Positions 15,114 to 24,152 are shown, counted from the first letter of the stretch. The stretch is 42,935 bases of DNA from Candidatus Hodarchaeota archaeon (GCA_016840285.1 JAEOSR010000129.1:1-42935); one strand, 5' to 3'. Notes: a model not told the origin generated them from the letters alone. Program-made: numbers and translations.

Positions 15114-16532
15114 TCAAAATTCATAAAGTCCCCAACTTGATGATATTGTTGTAGGACTTTGGCTCTCAAGTAGTCTAACTATTCGTGAAAAACCAAAGAC
15201 ATTACCTAAACCAGTTAGTAAACCTTCTACAACAGCTATTATTAAAAAAGAGTTCCCTTCTCTCGGCATATTAACGTTAACCTGCATTCCTCCTGAAATA
15301 TCTTGAATTTTTACATCAATTAAATCTAAGGAGGGTTTTGAAATGGTTTTTTTCGTGCCTCCGAGTAGCCAATCTTGAAAAATCCTGTTTGCTAAATTTT
15401 CTCCATATGGAGTTGATAATTTCAAAATCTTATTCCAAAATTTTTGAATATTTGTGTCAAATGATATTTCCTTAGAAATTGTTTTCCAGACTTGATTTTG
15501 TGTTTCAAAGAAGATCGAACTTTGTAAAACATTATTAAGTAAATCACGAGGGATTATTCTAGCCAAAGTCCGCATGAAAGCCAGATAAAGAGAATCATCA
15601 AGAATTGAAGATAAGAAAACAGAATAACGGGACCATCTAAAGAGGCCTTTAAATATTTTCAAAAGTTTCAGTATGTTTGCTTGTAAGTCTCCTACTTTAT
15701 TAGGATCATATTTGTGGGCTAACAGCCCAATAAAAGGACTTTCACCTAATTTTTCATAAATTTTTATAATTTCTTGAAGGTAAATGTAAGCTTCGTTAAA
15801 TTCTTCTGGTTTCTGTAAATCGACCATGAAAATTAAGGCTGTGGCATTTCTCCATTTTACTTCATCTTTCAAATGCTGGTTGACATATTGAGTCTGCCCT
15901 CCTAGATCAAAAATTGTTAATTCCGACTTTAATACATCTATAAAGGAATGAAAAATAGAGTAATCCACAGTTGGGGTTATTGACTTTAATTTTTCTCTAT
16001 CCCAAGAATCAAAGAAAAAACGAATAGCTGTTGTTTTTCCTGCTTTCCTCAATCCTGCGACAATAATTTTTGGAGATTTTTTCAGCTCTGAAGTAATTTC
16101 TGGAAATACTATATCAAACTCCAATATTCTATCTACTAGATTCTCAATCTCCTGAGCTATTTGAGGGGTTACAAAATCCAATTGACTTGATTCAAATTCA
16201 TTTTCGACCTTTTCTCCAAGATAATCAATGATAGGAGTTATTTCTCTATTTTTTAATCCAAGAGGTGTCATTAACACAATTAGTACAATCGGGAACCTTT
16301 TTACATAAAGTTGAGAATTGGAAAAAACTAACTCTTGGATATCATCTTTAACAATTTCTTTAGAAAACTGAATTAGCGCTGATAAAAATCCAGAAATTAG
16401 CTGATTGTCGTGTTCAAGAAAAAAAGATGGTTCATAATTCTTCTGATATATTTCGATTCCAGTATCAACGTTTATAATTGATACACGTTTAATGGAAGAT
16501 TGAGGGGAGGAATTCATAATAGTTTTTCTCAC
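15114..16532 (-). CDS. Rag/Gtr-like GTPase with N-terminal longin/roadblock-like domain
   Basis: 472 residues in three parts. Residues ~14-145 look like a longin or roadblock-type domain (KRVSIINVDTGIEIYQKNYE, a helix FLSALIQFSKEI, strands with LYVKRFPIVLIVLM). Residues 153-330 are a GTPase: G1 AGLRKAGKTT (159-168), switch I TPTVDY (186-191), G3 DLGGQ (209-213), and G4 AHKYD (272-276). The HKxD form of G4 is a hallmark of eukaryotic Rag/Gtr GTPases, in place of NKxD. The last ~140 residues may hold another alpha/beta dimerisation domain (MQVNVNMPREGNSFLIIAVV). Eukaryotic Rag proteins sense nutrient status with roadblock and longin partners. It converges on the receiver gene. Confidence 0.78.
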   Translation of the reverse strand: MRKTIMNSSPQSSIKRVSIINVDTGIEIYQKNYEPSFFLEHDNQLISGFLSALIQFSKEIVKDDIQELVFSNSQLYVKRFPIVLIVLMTPLGLKNREITPIIDYLGEKVENEFESSQLDFVTPQIAQEIENLVDRILEFDIVFPEITSELKKSPKIIVAGLRKAGKTTAIRFFFDSWDREKLKSITPTVDYSIFHSFIDVLKSELTIFDLGGQTQYVNQHLKDEVKWRNATALIFMVDLQKPEEFNEAYIYLQEIIKIYEKLGESPFIGLLAHKYDPNKVGDLQANILKLLKIFKGLFRWSRYSVFLSSILDDSLYLAFMRTLARIIPRDLLNNVLQSSIFFETQNQVWKTISKEISFDTNIQKFWNKILKLSTPYGENLANRIFQDWLLGGTKKTISKPSLDLIDVKIQDISGGMQVNVNMPREGNSFLIIAVVEGLLTGLGNVFGFSRIVRLLESQSPTTISSSWGLYEF

Positions 16533-16753
16533 ATTTCCAATGGATTTGGTAGTAGCTTCTTACTAAATCGTTTATTGTCTATTAAAGGTAATTTGATCGG
16601 TATCTCGTAAGATTCATCGTTTATTGCTTCTTTAGTTTCCTTCTTTAGTTTATTCTGAAATTTTTAAATTTCAATATTTGAAAAGCCTTCTTTGATTATG
16701 TTGGGAAATCCTATAAGTAATTGAATTTTATAATCTATCAAAATGTAGATAGA

Positions 16754-17683
16754 TTACTTCATAGGAGATGTCAATAGAATTTCGGTTATTCTTTTCCAGT
16801 AGTATTTTATAATCCAATCATCATTATTCTTTATTTTGTGTGCAAGATCCTCTAAAATTTCCTTTATTCTTATAGATTCTAGATAGTTTATCTTTGCTGA
16901 TAGATATCCAAGCATAAATTGACGTTTTCCTCCTCGAACTCTACCATCATCAATTGTGTCAAAAAAGAGATATCCATCCATGTCAATATTTGCTATTCTT
17001 AATAGCACACCTTCAGCTGCATAATAACTTCTCTGCCCATAAATCGAAGCAGCAGTTTGGAACAATTGTATTCCAATGTCACTTAAAGGAAAGGAAATCT
17101 CTTTCTCTCTCGGATAAGAAGATCTTAACCTAGGGCCCCAATCTTCATCCCAAAACATAATTAACAGAAAAGAGGTCTGGACTATCTTGTCTTTTGATAA
17201 TGTTCTCTTAAGCTCAGTTTTAAAGTTAGATAGTAGCTTTTCTTCTATTTGTTTGCTTAATTTTCTATTTTCTCTTCCACGTTGGATTTTTCCTTCAACA
17301 CTTGCTAATAAGTCTTCTTCTACAAAGGGTTTGGTTATGTAATCATCCACTCCCAATTTTTTTCCAAATCGGATATCTTCAGGAGAGGATTTTGCTGATA
17401 TGAATATGAAAGGAATCAGTTTCCATTCAGGATTATCCGATACTTTTTGAAAGAAATCATACCCATTCATTTTGGGCATCATTATATCGCTGATAATAAG
17501 ATCTGGGGGAGTAGGAAGTGCAGCGAGAGCCTCAAGGGCTTCAATCCCATTAAATGTGGTTTGGACATTATAACCATTATAAGTCAAAGAGAGTTTTATA
17601 TTCATCACTAGATCCTTATTATCTTCAACTAATAGGATGTTCGGTTGCAATTGGCGTTTCTCCAAGTTAATTCCGCTGATCAT
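16754..17683 (-). CDS. Response regulator: receiver fused to a longin-like domain
   Basis: 309 residues. The receiver (about 13-135) has the acidic pair in LLVEDN, phospho-acceptor Asp66 in IISDIMMPKMNGYDF, and Lys in YITKPF. After a charged helical linker comes a ~130-residue domain (about 165-290) starting SFLLIMFWDEDWGPRLRSSY, then IGIQLFQTAASIYGQ, GYLFFDTIDDGRVRGGKRQF and a long helix. The pattern, a strand with W-DE-x-x-GP, a helix, strands and an RGGKR turn, resembles archaeal longin-like proteins related to eukaryotic trafficking and Rag-regulating complexes; this is pattern recognition, not a computed match. It has no DNA-binding domain. It is on the same strand as the Rag/Gtr-like gene, which lies 221 bp downstream. 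Confidence 0.8.
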   Translation of the reverse strand: MISGINLEKRQLQPNILLVEDNKDLVMNIKLSLTYNGYNVQTTFNGIEALEALAALPTPPDLIISDIMMPKMNGYDFFQKVSDNPEWKLIPFIFISAKSSPEDIRFGKKLGVDDYITKPFVEEDLLASVEGKIQRGRENRKLSKQIEEKLLSNFKTELKRTLSKDKIVQTSFLLIMFWDEDWGPRLRSSYPREKEISFPLSDIGIQLFQTAASIYGQRSYYAAEGVLLRIANIDMDGYLFFDTIDDGRVRGGKRQFMLGYLSAKINYLESIRIKEILEDLAHKIKNNDDWIIKYYWKRITEILLTSPMK

Positions 17684-19105
17684 GAAAAGACGTTCGCAAT
17701 CTCGGCGGTTCCATGACCGATATTATTATTTTCTACATCATGCGCATCTGAAGAAATATACAGAAGATTGAATATGTTTTTTCTGTTGTGGTCTTTTTTA
17801 CTCTTCCATCCAGTCGGTCAACTCTCATCTTTTTAAAAAATATAGAAATAAAAAAGTGCATTTTTTGGTAATAATTTTGCATCTGCATACTGTTTTTAAA
17901 ATGAATGAATTGTCTAAAAATTTCATGTCCATGGTTGTATCAATCTTCTGAGATATGAAAGGATAATTGTTCCCATACCACTTTATTTCGGAACAATAGT
18001 CGTTGGTTAGCATGTGAGTATTATTATGATGTGAATTTCGGTTTTACTTATCTGATCTTTAAATAATTATGTCAGAAACGAATAATAATTACTCCATTGT
18101 TAATGTCGTCAAATATAATTTGTTTTTTAGCTAGCTGTCGTATAAATATATTTATAATTGTTATAGCTAGCTTTCGTATAATGAGCCTGTTTTAAAATGA
18201 ATAATTCCTGACATGTCGTTAAACGTACTCATCAAACTGTTGTTCAATAATGTCAAATAGTTCCTATTCACTTTTTTTATTGTAATATTTGCCTAAACTC
18301 AGTATTCTTTCATGTTGTGCTTCATTCGGGAAGACTTCTTTTCTATCAACTACCTAAGCTATGATAATACCTGGTTGATTTTAAGAAAAATACCTTTCCA
18401 CGTCTTTTTTCGATTTTACTTTGAATTAGATGAAAAGTTTTTTCATTATTCAGATCTAAATGAAAGTAATAGGGCCATTAATTAGGTGTGAAAAATATAT
18501 TTTATTTTATTGATCATCAATTAACCTTTGAAGAAACTAAATCTAATGTGTATCTTACTTGAATAATTATGTTAATCCAGCCTTTTACGACAATGATTAA
18601 TAGAGTTTTATGGCAAGGTAGATGGAATAACTCTTTTTAATAGAAATAATTTCTTGGTTATCTGCCCCATTTTCTCTTCACTCGTACCTAGTGGCGTTAA
18701 TGAATTCCAATATACTACGAATCACAATTGATTATTTTGAAAGTCAGACAACCGAAAGGGTAAGTAGGATCTGGAAAGTCAACTCTTTATTCGTTATTAT
18801 TGTGATATTCAGAACATTCTTTTGGCGAAGAAGAAGATGATTGTAAATCCTAGATAAATACAACAATGGTTCATTGGTCAGAACAAACACAGGATTATAT
18901 CACAGAAGAGATTGTTTATTATGGCACACGGCTAATTAAAACATTCTTAAGACTTTAAACCTTCAACTTTGAATACTTGTTGAGTGACTTTTTTTTCCAT
19001 GATAAGATTTTTATCTTGGATTTGTTCTATAGAAAAGACAACAAATCCCCGTTTAGCATTCCATAATCCATCCCTCTCTCTTTAATAGTCACGAGTTGTT
19101 AAAAA
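17684..19105. other. 1.4-kb AT-rich region without a convincing gene
   Basis: Stops are dense in all frames. Two units of the dispersed repeat lie at 18105-18145 and 18152-18181. A short plus-strand frame (18866-18958, 30 codons) has no family likeness. There are no tRNA-like or rRNA-like sequences. Decayed or regulatory DNA is the best description. Confidence 0.6.
18105..18181. repeat. Dispersed repeat, site A (two tandem units)
   Basis: Unit 1 begins GTCGTCAAATATAATTTG and ends TAGCTAGCTGTCGTATAA at 18145. Unit 2, TTATAATTGTTATAGCTAGC followed by TTTCGTATAA, ends at 18181. Their common core is ATAATT, a TTGTT or TTTTT spacer, then AGCTAGCTKTCGTATAA. The same core recurs at 41481-41551 and 42795-42833. 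Confidence 0.65.
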
Positions 19106-20068
19106 ATGGCTGAAAATATTTCTGATGTGAAATATGGGGTCATTAGGAAGGCAGTTCAGTTTGCTGCACTATTTGGTTATCGTTTAGAAATTGAAGGGAG
19201 ACGGGAGAATCTGATTAATAATATTGACGAGTTACGAGAGGGAGTTATCTTTGCGGGAAATCATGAGAGTGTAATTGATGCTTTTTTGATGGGACTGGTC
19301 GTTCCACCGGAAATGAAAGAAAAAAGAATCTATTTTTTAGGGAAACAAAGTGCCCTCTGGAAGAACAGGTTCTGGGGAAGCATGATGGATTATTTTGGAG
19401 TCATTCCAGTAAAAAAACGGGGTAATCAAGAAGCTATCCGAAGAGGAATTGATGTTTTACAACACAATCAAGCCTTGGGGATTTTTCCAGAGGGACATAT
19501 CCGTTATTCCCGAAAGGAGTTGGAAGGTAAAGTTGGAGTAGCTCGTTTTGCTTTCGAGACTGAATCACCTGTTGTACCTGTTGGTATCATTGGTACCGAT
19601 GGCATTTTACCTTATGGAGGTAATTGGCCTTCTCCTGGGAGAAAAGTCACCCTACGAGTTGGCAACCCCATTTTTCTCCGTTATAATTATGATCGTAAAG
19701 ATATGTTCAACCCGTATGCCCTTCGTGCTGCTACAGATCTGATCATGCATGAGATTCGCATTTTGTCCCAAGGGTATGGCATTCCTCCGAAAACAGCTCA
19801 TACTTTACGTTGTATGGAAGGAATTCAGCAAGTAATGACTCCTCCTAAGTGGCTTTTAAAAAAGAAGAGAATCGTAGAAGAATGGGATGTGAGGAAGAAG
19901 AGGAAGACCGTGGTGGATTCGTTTGAGGATTGGCTATCTGGTGTTCCCCAAACAAAAACAAGAAAAATTCGGGAAAAAACTCGGAAAGAGAATGCAATTT
20001 CTAAGGAACCAGAGGATATCTCTACTCCAACTGATGAATTTTTAGAATGGCTAGATAATCAACTCTGA
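19106..20068 (+). CDS. PlsC-like lysophospholipid acyltransferase
   Basis: 320 residues. The catalytic motif NHESVID places His53 and Asp58 in the HxxxxD acyltransferase signature; KKRGNQEAIRRG resembles motif II; FPEG at 127-130 is motif III; VVPVGIIGTDGILPYG is motif IV. Bacterial PlsC makes phosphatidic acid from lysophosphatidic acid using acyl-ACP or acyl-CoA. Finding such an enzyme in an archaeon, where ether lipids dominate, is notable though known from Asgard genomes. The C-terminal ~80 residues are charged and probably disordered, unlike bacterial PlsC of about 245 residues. It stands 37 bp from the broken hydrolase on the same strand. Acceptor lipid unknown. Confidence 0.87.
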   Translation: MAENISDVKYGVIRKAVQFAALFGYRLEIEGRRENLINNIDELREGVIFAGNHESVIDAFLMGLVVPPEMKEKRIYFLGKQSALWKNRFWGSMMDYFGVIPVKKRGNQEAIRRGIDVLQHNQALGIFPEGHIRYSRKELEGKVGVARFAFETESPVVPVGIIGTDGILPYGGNWPSPGRKVTLRVGNPIFLRYNYDRKDMFNPYALRAATDLIMHEIRILSQGYGIPPKTAHTLRCMEGIQQVMTPPKWLLKKKRIVEEWDVRKKRKTVVDSFEDWLSGVPQTKTRKIREKTRKENAISKEPEDISTPTDEFLEWLDNQL

Positions 20069-20097
20069 CATTAGATTGAGTCTTCCAATGATTACCA

Positions 20098-20968
20098 ATG
20101 AATGTTAGGAAGTATGATCCTCTAATAGGAATACTTTTGGGTACAGCATCTTTATTACTGATAAGTAGTAGTATCTTCGGTAATCTCGCTTTTGCTGACA
20201 TTCAAGTTGAGAGAATCCAGCTAGATAGTGAGGGAGTTGTGATTTCAGCATTACTTCTCTATCCAAGTGATCTGAAAGATCAGAGACCAGCTATTCTAGC
20301 GTATCATGGATGGGGAGGGTCAAAAGAAAATATTCTAACTAATCGCTTAGATTTTGTTAAAGCAGGCTTTGTTGTTTTAGTTCCAGATCTTCGTGGGCAC
20401 GGGAAATCAGGTGGTGTCTCTACATTAGGTCTAGCAGAACAGATTGATGCAAAAGTTGCCATAGATTATCTTGTTTCTCGATCAGAAGTCAATTCTAGTG
20501 CTCTCTCAGTCTAGGGGGCTTCATTTGGTGGAATGATTAGTCTTCTGGCTGCGGGCAATGATCCTCGTATAATGGCTGCAATAGCTGTTTCTGCACCATC
20601 GAATACAACAGCTTGGTTGAAAGAACGTGATTTCCGTACAAACGAGCGAATCTCCTATCGTCCATACACCATGATTGACCCATCAAACCTGACAGCTCTC
20701 GAGGAACGATCTCCGATTAACTATGTTAATAATATTGAGAATTTATTAGTGATACATGGTGAGCTAGATCCTCTCGTTCCCGTCCACCATGCTGAGGATC
20801 TACTTGAAGCTTCGAATAGATCTGATCAGCATAAGTCTATTTGGATTACTGGGAGTTATTAGTGCATTTATTCGCTCGAAATGGGGTTTCCCTCCAACAC
20901 TTATTTTTACGATACTAGCTGGTCTTACCATTTATTCAGTTTTCTCGGTGTTGTTTCTTTTGTTATGA
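20098..20968 (+). pseudogene. Alpha/beta hydrolase with in-frame TAG and lost C-terminus
   Basis: The first 138 codons give a signal or anchor helix (IGILLGTASLLLISSSIFGN) and a hydrolase start (LAYHGWGGSKENILTNRL, DLRGHGKSGG). An in-frame TAG at 20512-20514 sits just before the nucleophile elbow GASFGG; the same frame continues to the acid region LVIHGELDPLVPVHHAEDLL. Where the catalytic His should follow, the frame ends at TAG 20860-20862. Another frame then gives a hydrophobic tail (SAFIRSKWGFPPTLIFTILA) to TGA 20968. So there is a nonsense codon plus a deletion or shift removing His. TAG is used as an ordinary stop elsewhere here (6650, 8044, 28637), which speaks against pyrrolysine. Confidence 0.75.
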
Positions 20969-20978
20969 TATCCTCACT

Positions 20979-21992
20979 TCAAGTTTGAGGATTCCAGAGG
21001 TTTTTAATTCGTTTTGACTGCAAGAAGTTCAAGACATCCTCAGTAATCATATTTGTTTGGTGACGAACAACATCTATAGTATTCCCTCCAAAATGGGGCA
21101 TAACTGTCACATTATCAAACTCTAAAAAACGATTTTCCGAATCGCACGGCTCCTCATCAAAGACATCAAGCCCCGCTCCAGCTATTCTCTTTTCTTTAAT
21201 AGCGTTGTATAGTGCATCTTCATCTATGCAATATGAACGAGCTAGATTGAAAAAATGTGCAGTTGGTTTCATTAAAGCAAACATTTCTGCACTTACTAAC
21301 TCGTCTGTTTCCTCAATAGGCGGCGTATGAATAGTTATCATATCAGATTCTTTCATCAAAGTTTCAAGAGAAACAGATTTTGCTTTAGTTTCAAGTACAA
21401 GCTTATGATTTTCTAGTACATAAGGATCAAAATAAAGTATTTTAGATCCGAACCCCTTGTGCAGTCTCTGGGCTACGCGTGAACCTATAGCTCCGAATCC
21501 AATGATCCCTATGGTTAATCCACCTAATTCCACTCCCCGAAAGCGATTAAAAAACTCTGCAAAATCCTCTTCACTTTCTATTTCTGCAAGATTGAATTTA
21601 CCACTTTTAAGTAGACGATCAATTTCAATCATTTTACGGGCTTGAGTAAGCATCATCCCCACTGTGAGATCGGCCACTGCATCGGCATTCCTTTGAGGAG
21701 TATGGATTACTGGTATTTTTTTTTCAGCAGCAGCTTCCTCATCAACATTCACGGGGGTTCCTCTAGCTGATGCAATAAGTTTCAGATTGGTTTTCTCAAT
21801 CACCCAAGCATCAACCTCGTCTACCTCTGTTATGAAGATATCAATTTGACTAGCATTTAATTTTTCAATGAGTTCATCCTCATCAAAATAAATCTTCCCT
21901 GTGTCCCGCCAGCTCTCATATATTACCTCACAGTGTTCTTGTAACCTTTTTAGTCCACTTTCATGGAATGGAGCAGTAACTAAGATTTTCAT
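20979..21992 (-). CDS. D-isomer-specific 2-hydroxyacid dehydrogenase (SerA-like)
   Basis: NAD-dependent dehydrogenase of about 337 residues. The nucleotide-binding motif is TIGIIGFGAIGSRVAQRL, followed by the acidic NAD-selecting strand ILYFDPY. The catalytic Arg lies in NLARSYCIDEDAL (Ser where Gly is usual), Glu in GLDVFDEEPC and His in MPHFGGNT. No C-terminal ACT domain, so it is not a full-length 3-phosphoglycerate dehydrogenase. I prefer ATG 21992, one base after the kinase stop; a start at 22019 would overlap the kinase gene. The tight link with an FGGY kinase and a class II aldolase suggests a sugar-acid or keto-sugar pathway. The exact substrate is open. Confidence 0.87.
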   Translation of the reverse strand: MKILVTAPFHESGLKRLQEHCEVIYESWRDTGKIYFDEDELIEKLNASQIDIFITEVDEVDAWVIEKTNLKLIASARGTPVNVDEEAAAEKKIPVIHTPQRNADAVADLTVGMMLTQARKMIEIDRLLKSGKFNLAEIESEEDFAEFFNRFRGVELGGLTIGIIGFGAIGSRVAQRLHKGFGSKILYFDPYVLENHKLVLETKAKSVSLETLMKESDMITIHTPPIEETDELVSAEMFALMKPTAHFFNLARSYCIDEDALYNAIKEKRIAGAGLDVFDEEPCDSENRFLEFDNVTVMPHFGGNTIDVVRHQTNMITEDVLNFLQSKRIKNLWNPQT

Positions 21993-21993
21993 C

Positions 21994-23502
21994 TTAATCT
22001 TCTTCCCTTGACTTTTCATAAATCTCTAACCACTGTGAAAAAAGATTGTCATATTCAGCTCCATAATTTTCATTTGGAGAGAAGACATCTTTCTTAGCGA
22101 TCACTTGCGAAACTGCCTCATCCACAGTCTCAAAGCGTCCAGTACCTATCATACTCGCGAAAAATCCAGCTATAGAGGCCCCCTCGGGAACAAAAACGTG
22201 AACATCTTTTTGAATCACATCAGCTAAAATCTGACAAAATGTTCTTGACCGAGCTAATCCACCAACAACATACACGTTTTCCAAAGGCAGATTTGCTATT
22301 GTTAGAATCTGTTCCATATTCCCTCGTACAGAAAATGAAAGATTTTCAACAACAGCCCGAGCAAAGGCGCTAATATCAAGGTTACCTTCTAAAAGATAGG
22401 CTATTGGAGAGAAAATGAAACCCCCAGTTGGGATTCGTAACATGTTCTGGGCATTAAAGATTTGTGGCCCAATATCCGCTTGGACTCCTCCCGCTCCAGG
22501 AACTTGAGATTTAACAAGCTCTTCAAAACGATCATATGGCTGTTCGACACCCAATTCAGCTAAAAAGGATTCAACAAACCACTGATGAGCATCTCCTGCT
22601 GTTCCTGCATTTGATTCAATTACCCACTTCCCCAAGAAAGGATTGGTCCAAACCCGTCGTTCAGGATCCAAAATAGGACGATCAATGACAAAATAAATTG
22701 GCATCGTTGATCCAGCAACCACTCCCAAAGATCCTTGTTTGATTGCTCCACAACCTATTAATGAAGCTTGACTATCAGCACACCCTATAAAAACAGGCGT
22801 TTGTTCTTTTAGATCAAGTTGTCTAGCAATACTAGGGAGAATAGGGGCTATTAGTTCACCAAATTCCAGCTTTTTGGGGAGGATTTCATGAGGAATTTCA
22901 AACGCTTCCAGGATCTTTTCCGACCATTGTTTCTTCGTAATATCATAGAGAAGTGTTTCACTTGCTCCTGTCTCATCGATGGCGTACTGGCCTGTCAAAC
23001 GAAAGTTTACCCAGCCATCAATTGTTAGAAGACGCCTAATTTTCTCATAGATTTCCTCCTCATTTTCTCGAAACCATAATAATCTCGCTAATGGGAAAAT
23101 GAAGGGAAGACCCCTTCCAGTGATATCATAGATCTCATCACTGTCCATATACTCATCTGTATCAACTTCTAATCCTCGTACATCCCGATTTGGGCCTGCA
23201 TACAACTCCTTTCCATCATTATCAAAAAAAACACATCCTTGCCTTTGAGACGTTGCAGAAATTGCGATGATCTTACCTGGATCAATTTTTGCAAAATTAA
23301 TAGAGTCTTTTATGGTTTTAATGAGTATACTCCAGAACTGATCTGGGTCAAATTCATGTCCATATGGAGCTAAATCCTCTGGAATACGATAAAGATGACT
23401 CCATCTAGATTTCGCAAAACCTACGATTTCTCCTTTCTCATTACCGATTACTGCTTTCCCTCCACTTGTTCCAGCATCAATTGTTAAGAAATATTCATTC
23501 AT
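21994..23502 (-). CDS. FGGY-family carbohydrate kinase (LsrK/xylulokinase-like)
   Basis: 502 residues, normal FGGY length. The start FLTIDAGTSGGKAVIGNEKG is the phosphate-1 motif of the ASKHA fold; IGCADSQASLIGCG holds the presumed catalytic Asp; VYVVGGLARSRTFCQILADV is the adenosine/FGGY signature 2 region. The sequence feels closer to the LsrK/pentulokinase side than to glycerol kinase (WSHLY and EFDPDQFW after the N-terminal motif), but that is a judgement by eye. It phosphorylates a sugar, probably to feed the aldolase encoded 14 bp upstream. Stop and next start are one base apart, so translation of the dehydrogenase is likely coupled. Confidence 0.88.
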   Translation of the reverse strand: MNEYFLTIDAGTSGGKAVIGNEKGEIVGFAKSRWSHLYRIPEDLAPYGHEFDPDQFWSILIKTIKDSINFAKIDPGKIIAISATSQRQGCVFFDNDGKELYAGPNRDVRGLEVDTDEYMDSDEIYDITGRGLPFIFPLARLLWFRENEEEIYEKIRRLLTIDGWVNFRLTGQYAIDETGASETLLYDITKKQWSEKILEAFEIPHEILPKKLEFGELIAPILPSIARQLDLKEQTPVFIGCADSQASLIGCGAIKQGSLGVVAGSTMPIYFVIDRPILDPERRVWTNPFLGKWVIESNAGTAGDAHQWFVESFLAELGVEQPYDRFEELVKSQVPGAGGVQADIGPQIFNAQNMLRIPTGGFIFSPIAYLLEGNLDISAFARAVVENLSFSVRGNMEQILTIANLPLENVYVVGGLARSRTFCQILADVIQKDVHVFVPEGASIAGFFASMIGTGRFETVDEAVSQVIAKKDVFSPNENYGAEYDNLFSQWLEIYEKSREED

Positions 23503-23516
23503 CAGAGCATCGTCTC

Positions 23517-24152
23517 CTACTCAAATCCAGGAAATCTTCGTAGTTCTCCACCAAATTGTCGCGTATTAAGATAAAGTCTTAAATATTCCTCCAACGCTCG
23601 TGTTTTCGTCGCAGCTTCTCCAAATGTTTCCCCTACTGCTACAACACCATGATTTTCAAGTATTACAATACTAGAATCCCAGAGTTTATCAGCTACGGCC
23701 TCTCCAAGTTCTTCTGAGCCTGATTGCTCATATGGCACAATAATGATTTCAGGAACTAAAAAACCTAGCTCAGCTGTTAGAGGGGGGAATTCGGGTGGGT
23801 CTTTGAGAACAGATAAAGCAGTTGCTAGGGGAGCGTGGCTATGAATAATTACTTTGAAATCCTCATCTTCTTTAAAGATTTGTAGATGCATTGGCCATTC
23901 AACAGAAGGGCTCATCTCTGTTTCTTCAGATATTACTTCTCCTTCCATTGACATTTTAATCAGATGTTTTGGTTCAACTGTATTTTTCTGTAATCCAGAA
24001 GGAGTGATCCAGAAACATTGATCATCATCTTCAGATCGAAAACTCAGATTTCCTCCAATATCTGTAAGGATACGTTCCGCATACAGTTCCTTCATGGTTT
24101 GACATAATTCGATTTTTATTTTTTGATCAGAAGTCATTATCACATCATCCAT
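23517..24152 (-). CDS. Class II aldolase/adducin-family protein (fuculose-phosphate aldolase-like)
   Basis: 211 residues. GGNLSFR is the phosphate-binding loop; IHSHAPLATALS gives the two zinc His of the HxH motif, LENHGVVAVG the third; TAELGFLVPEIIIVPY is at the place of the family's catalytic Glu. Zinc-dependent members cleave fuculose-1-P, rhamnulose-1-P or sugar-acid phosphates, or epimerise ribulose-5-P. Directly followed by the FGGY kinase (14 bp) and the dehydrogenase, so the trio probably phosphorylates, splits and oxidises or reduces one sugar-derived compound. ATG 24137 is an alternative start. Confidence 0.87.
   Translation of the reverse strand: MDDVIMTSDQKIKIELCQTMKELYAERILTDIGGNLSFRSEDDDQCFWITPSGLQKNTVEPKHLIKMSMEGEVISEETEMSPSVEWPMHLQIFKEDEDFKVIIHSHAPLATALSVLKDPPEFPPLTAELGFLVPEIIIVPYEQSGSEELGEAVADKLWDSSIVILENHGVVAVGETFGEAATKTRALEEYLRLYLNTRQFGGELRRFPGFE

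Noticed and set aside
17825..18013. 62-codon minus-strand open frame
   Set aside because: AT-rich low-complexity composition, no ribosome binding site, no family likeness; likely chance.
18105..18181. CRISPR array
   Set aside because: Units are few, degenerate and irregularly spaced, and no cas genes are in the window.
18866..18958. 30-codon plus-strand frame starting MVHWSEQ
   Set aside because: Too short and isolated, without a clear ribosome binding site or known motif.
20512..20514. Pyrrolysine recoding of TAG in the alpha/beta hydrolase
   Set aside because: The C-terminal catalytic part is also damaged and several intact genes here end in TAG, so decay is simpler.
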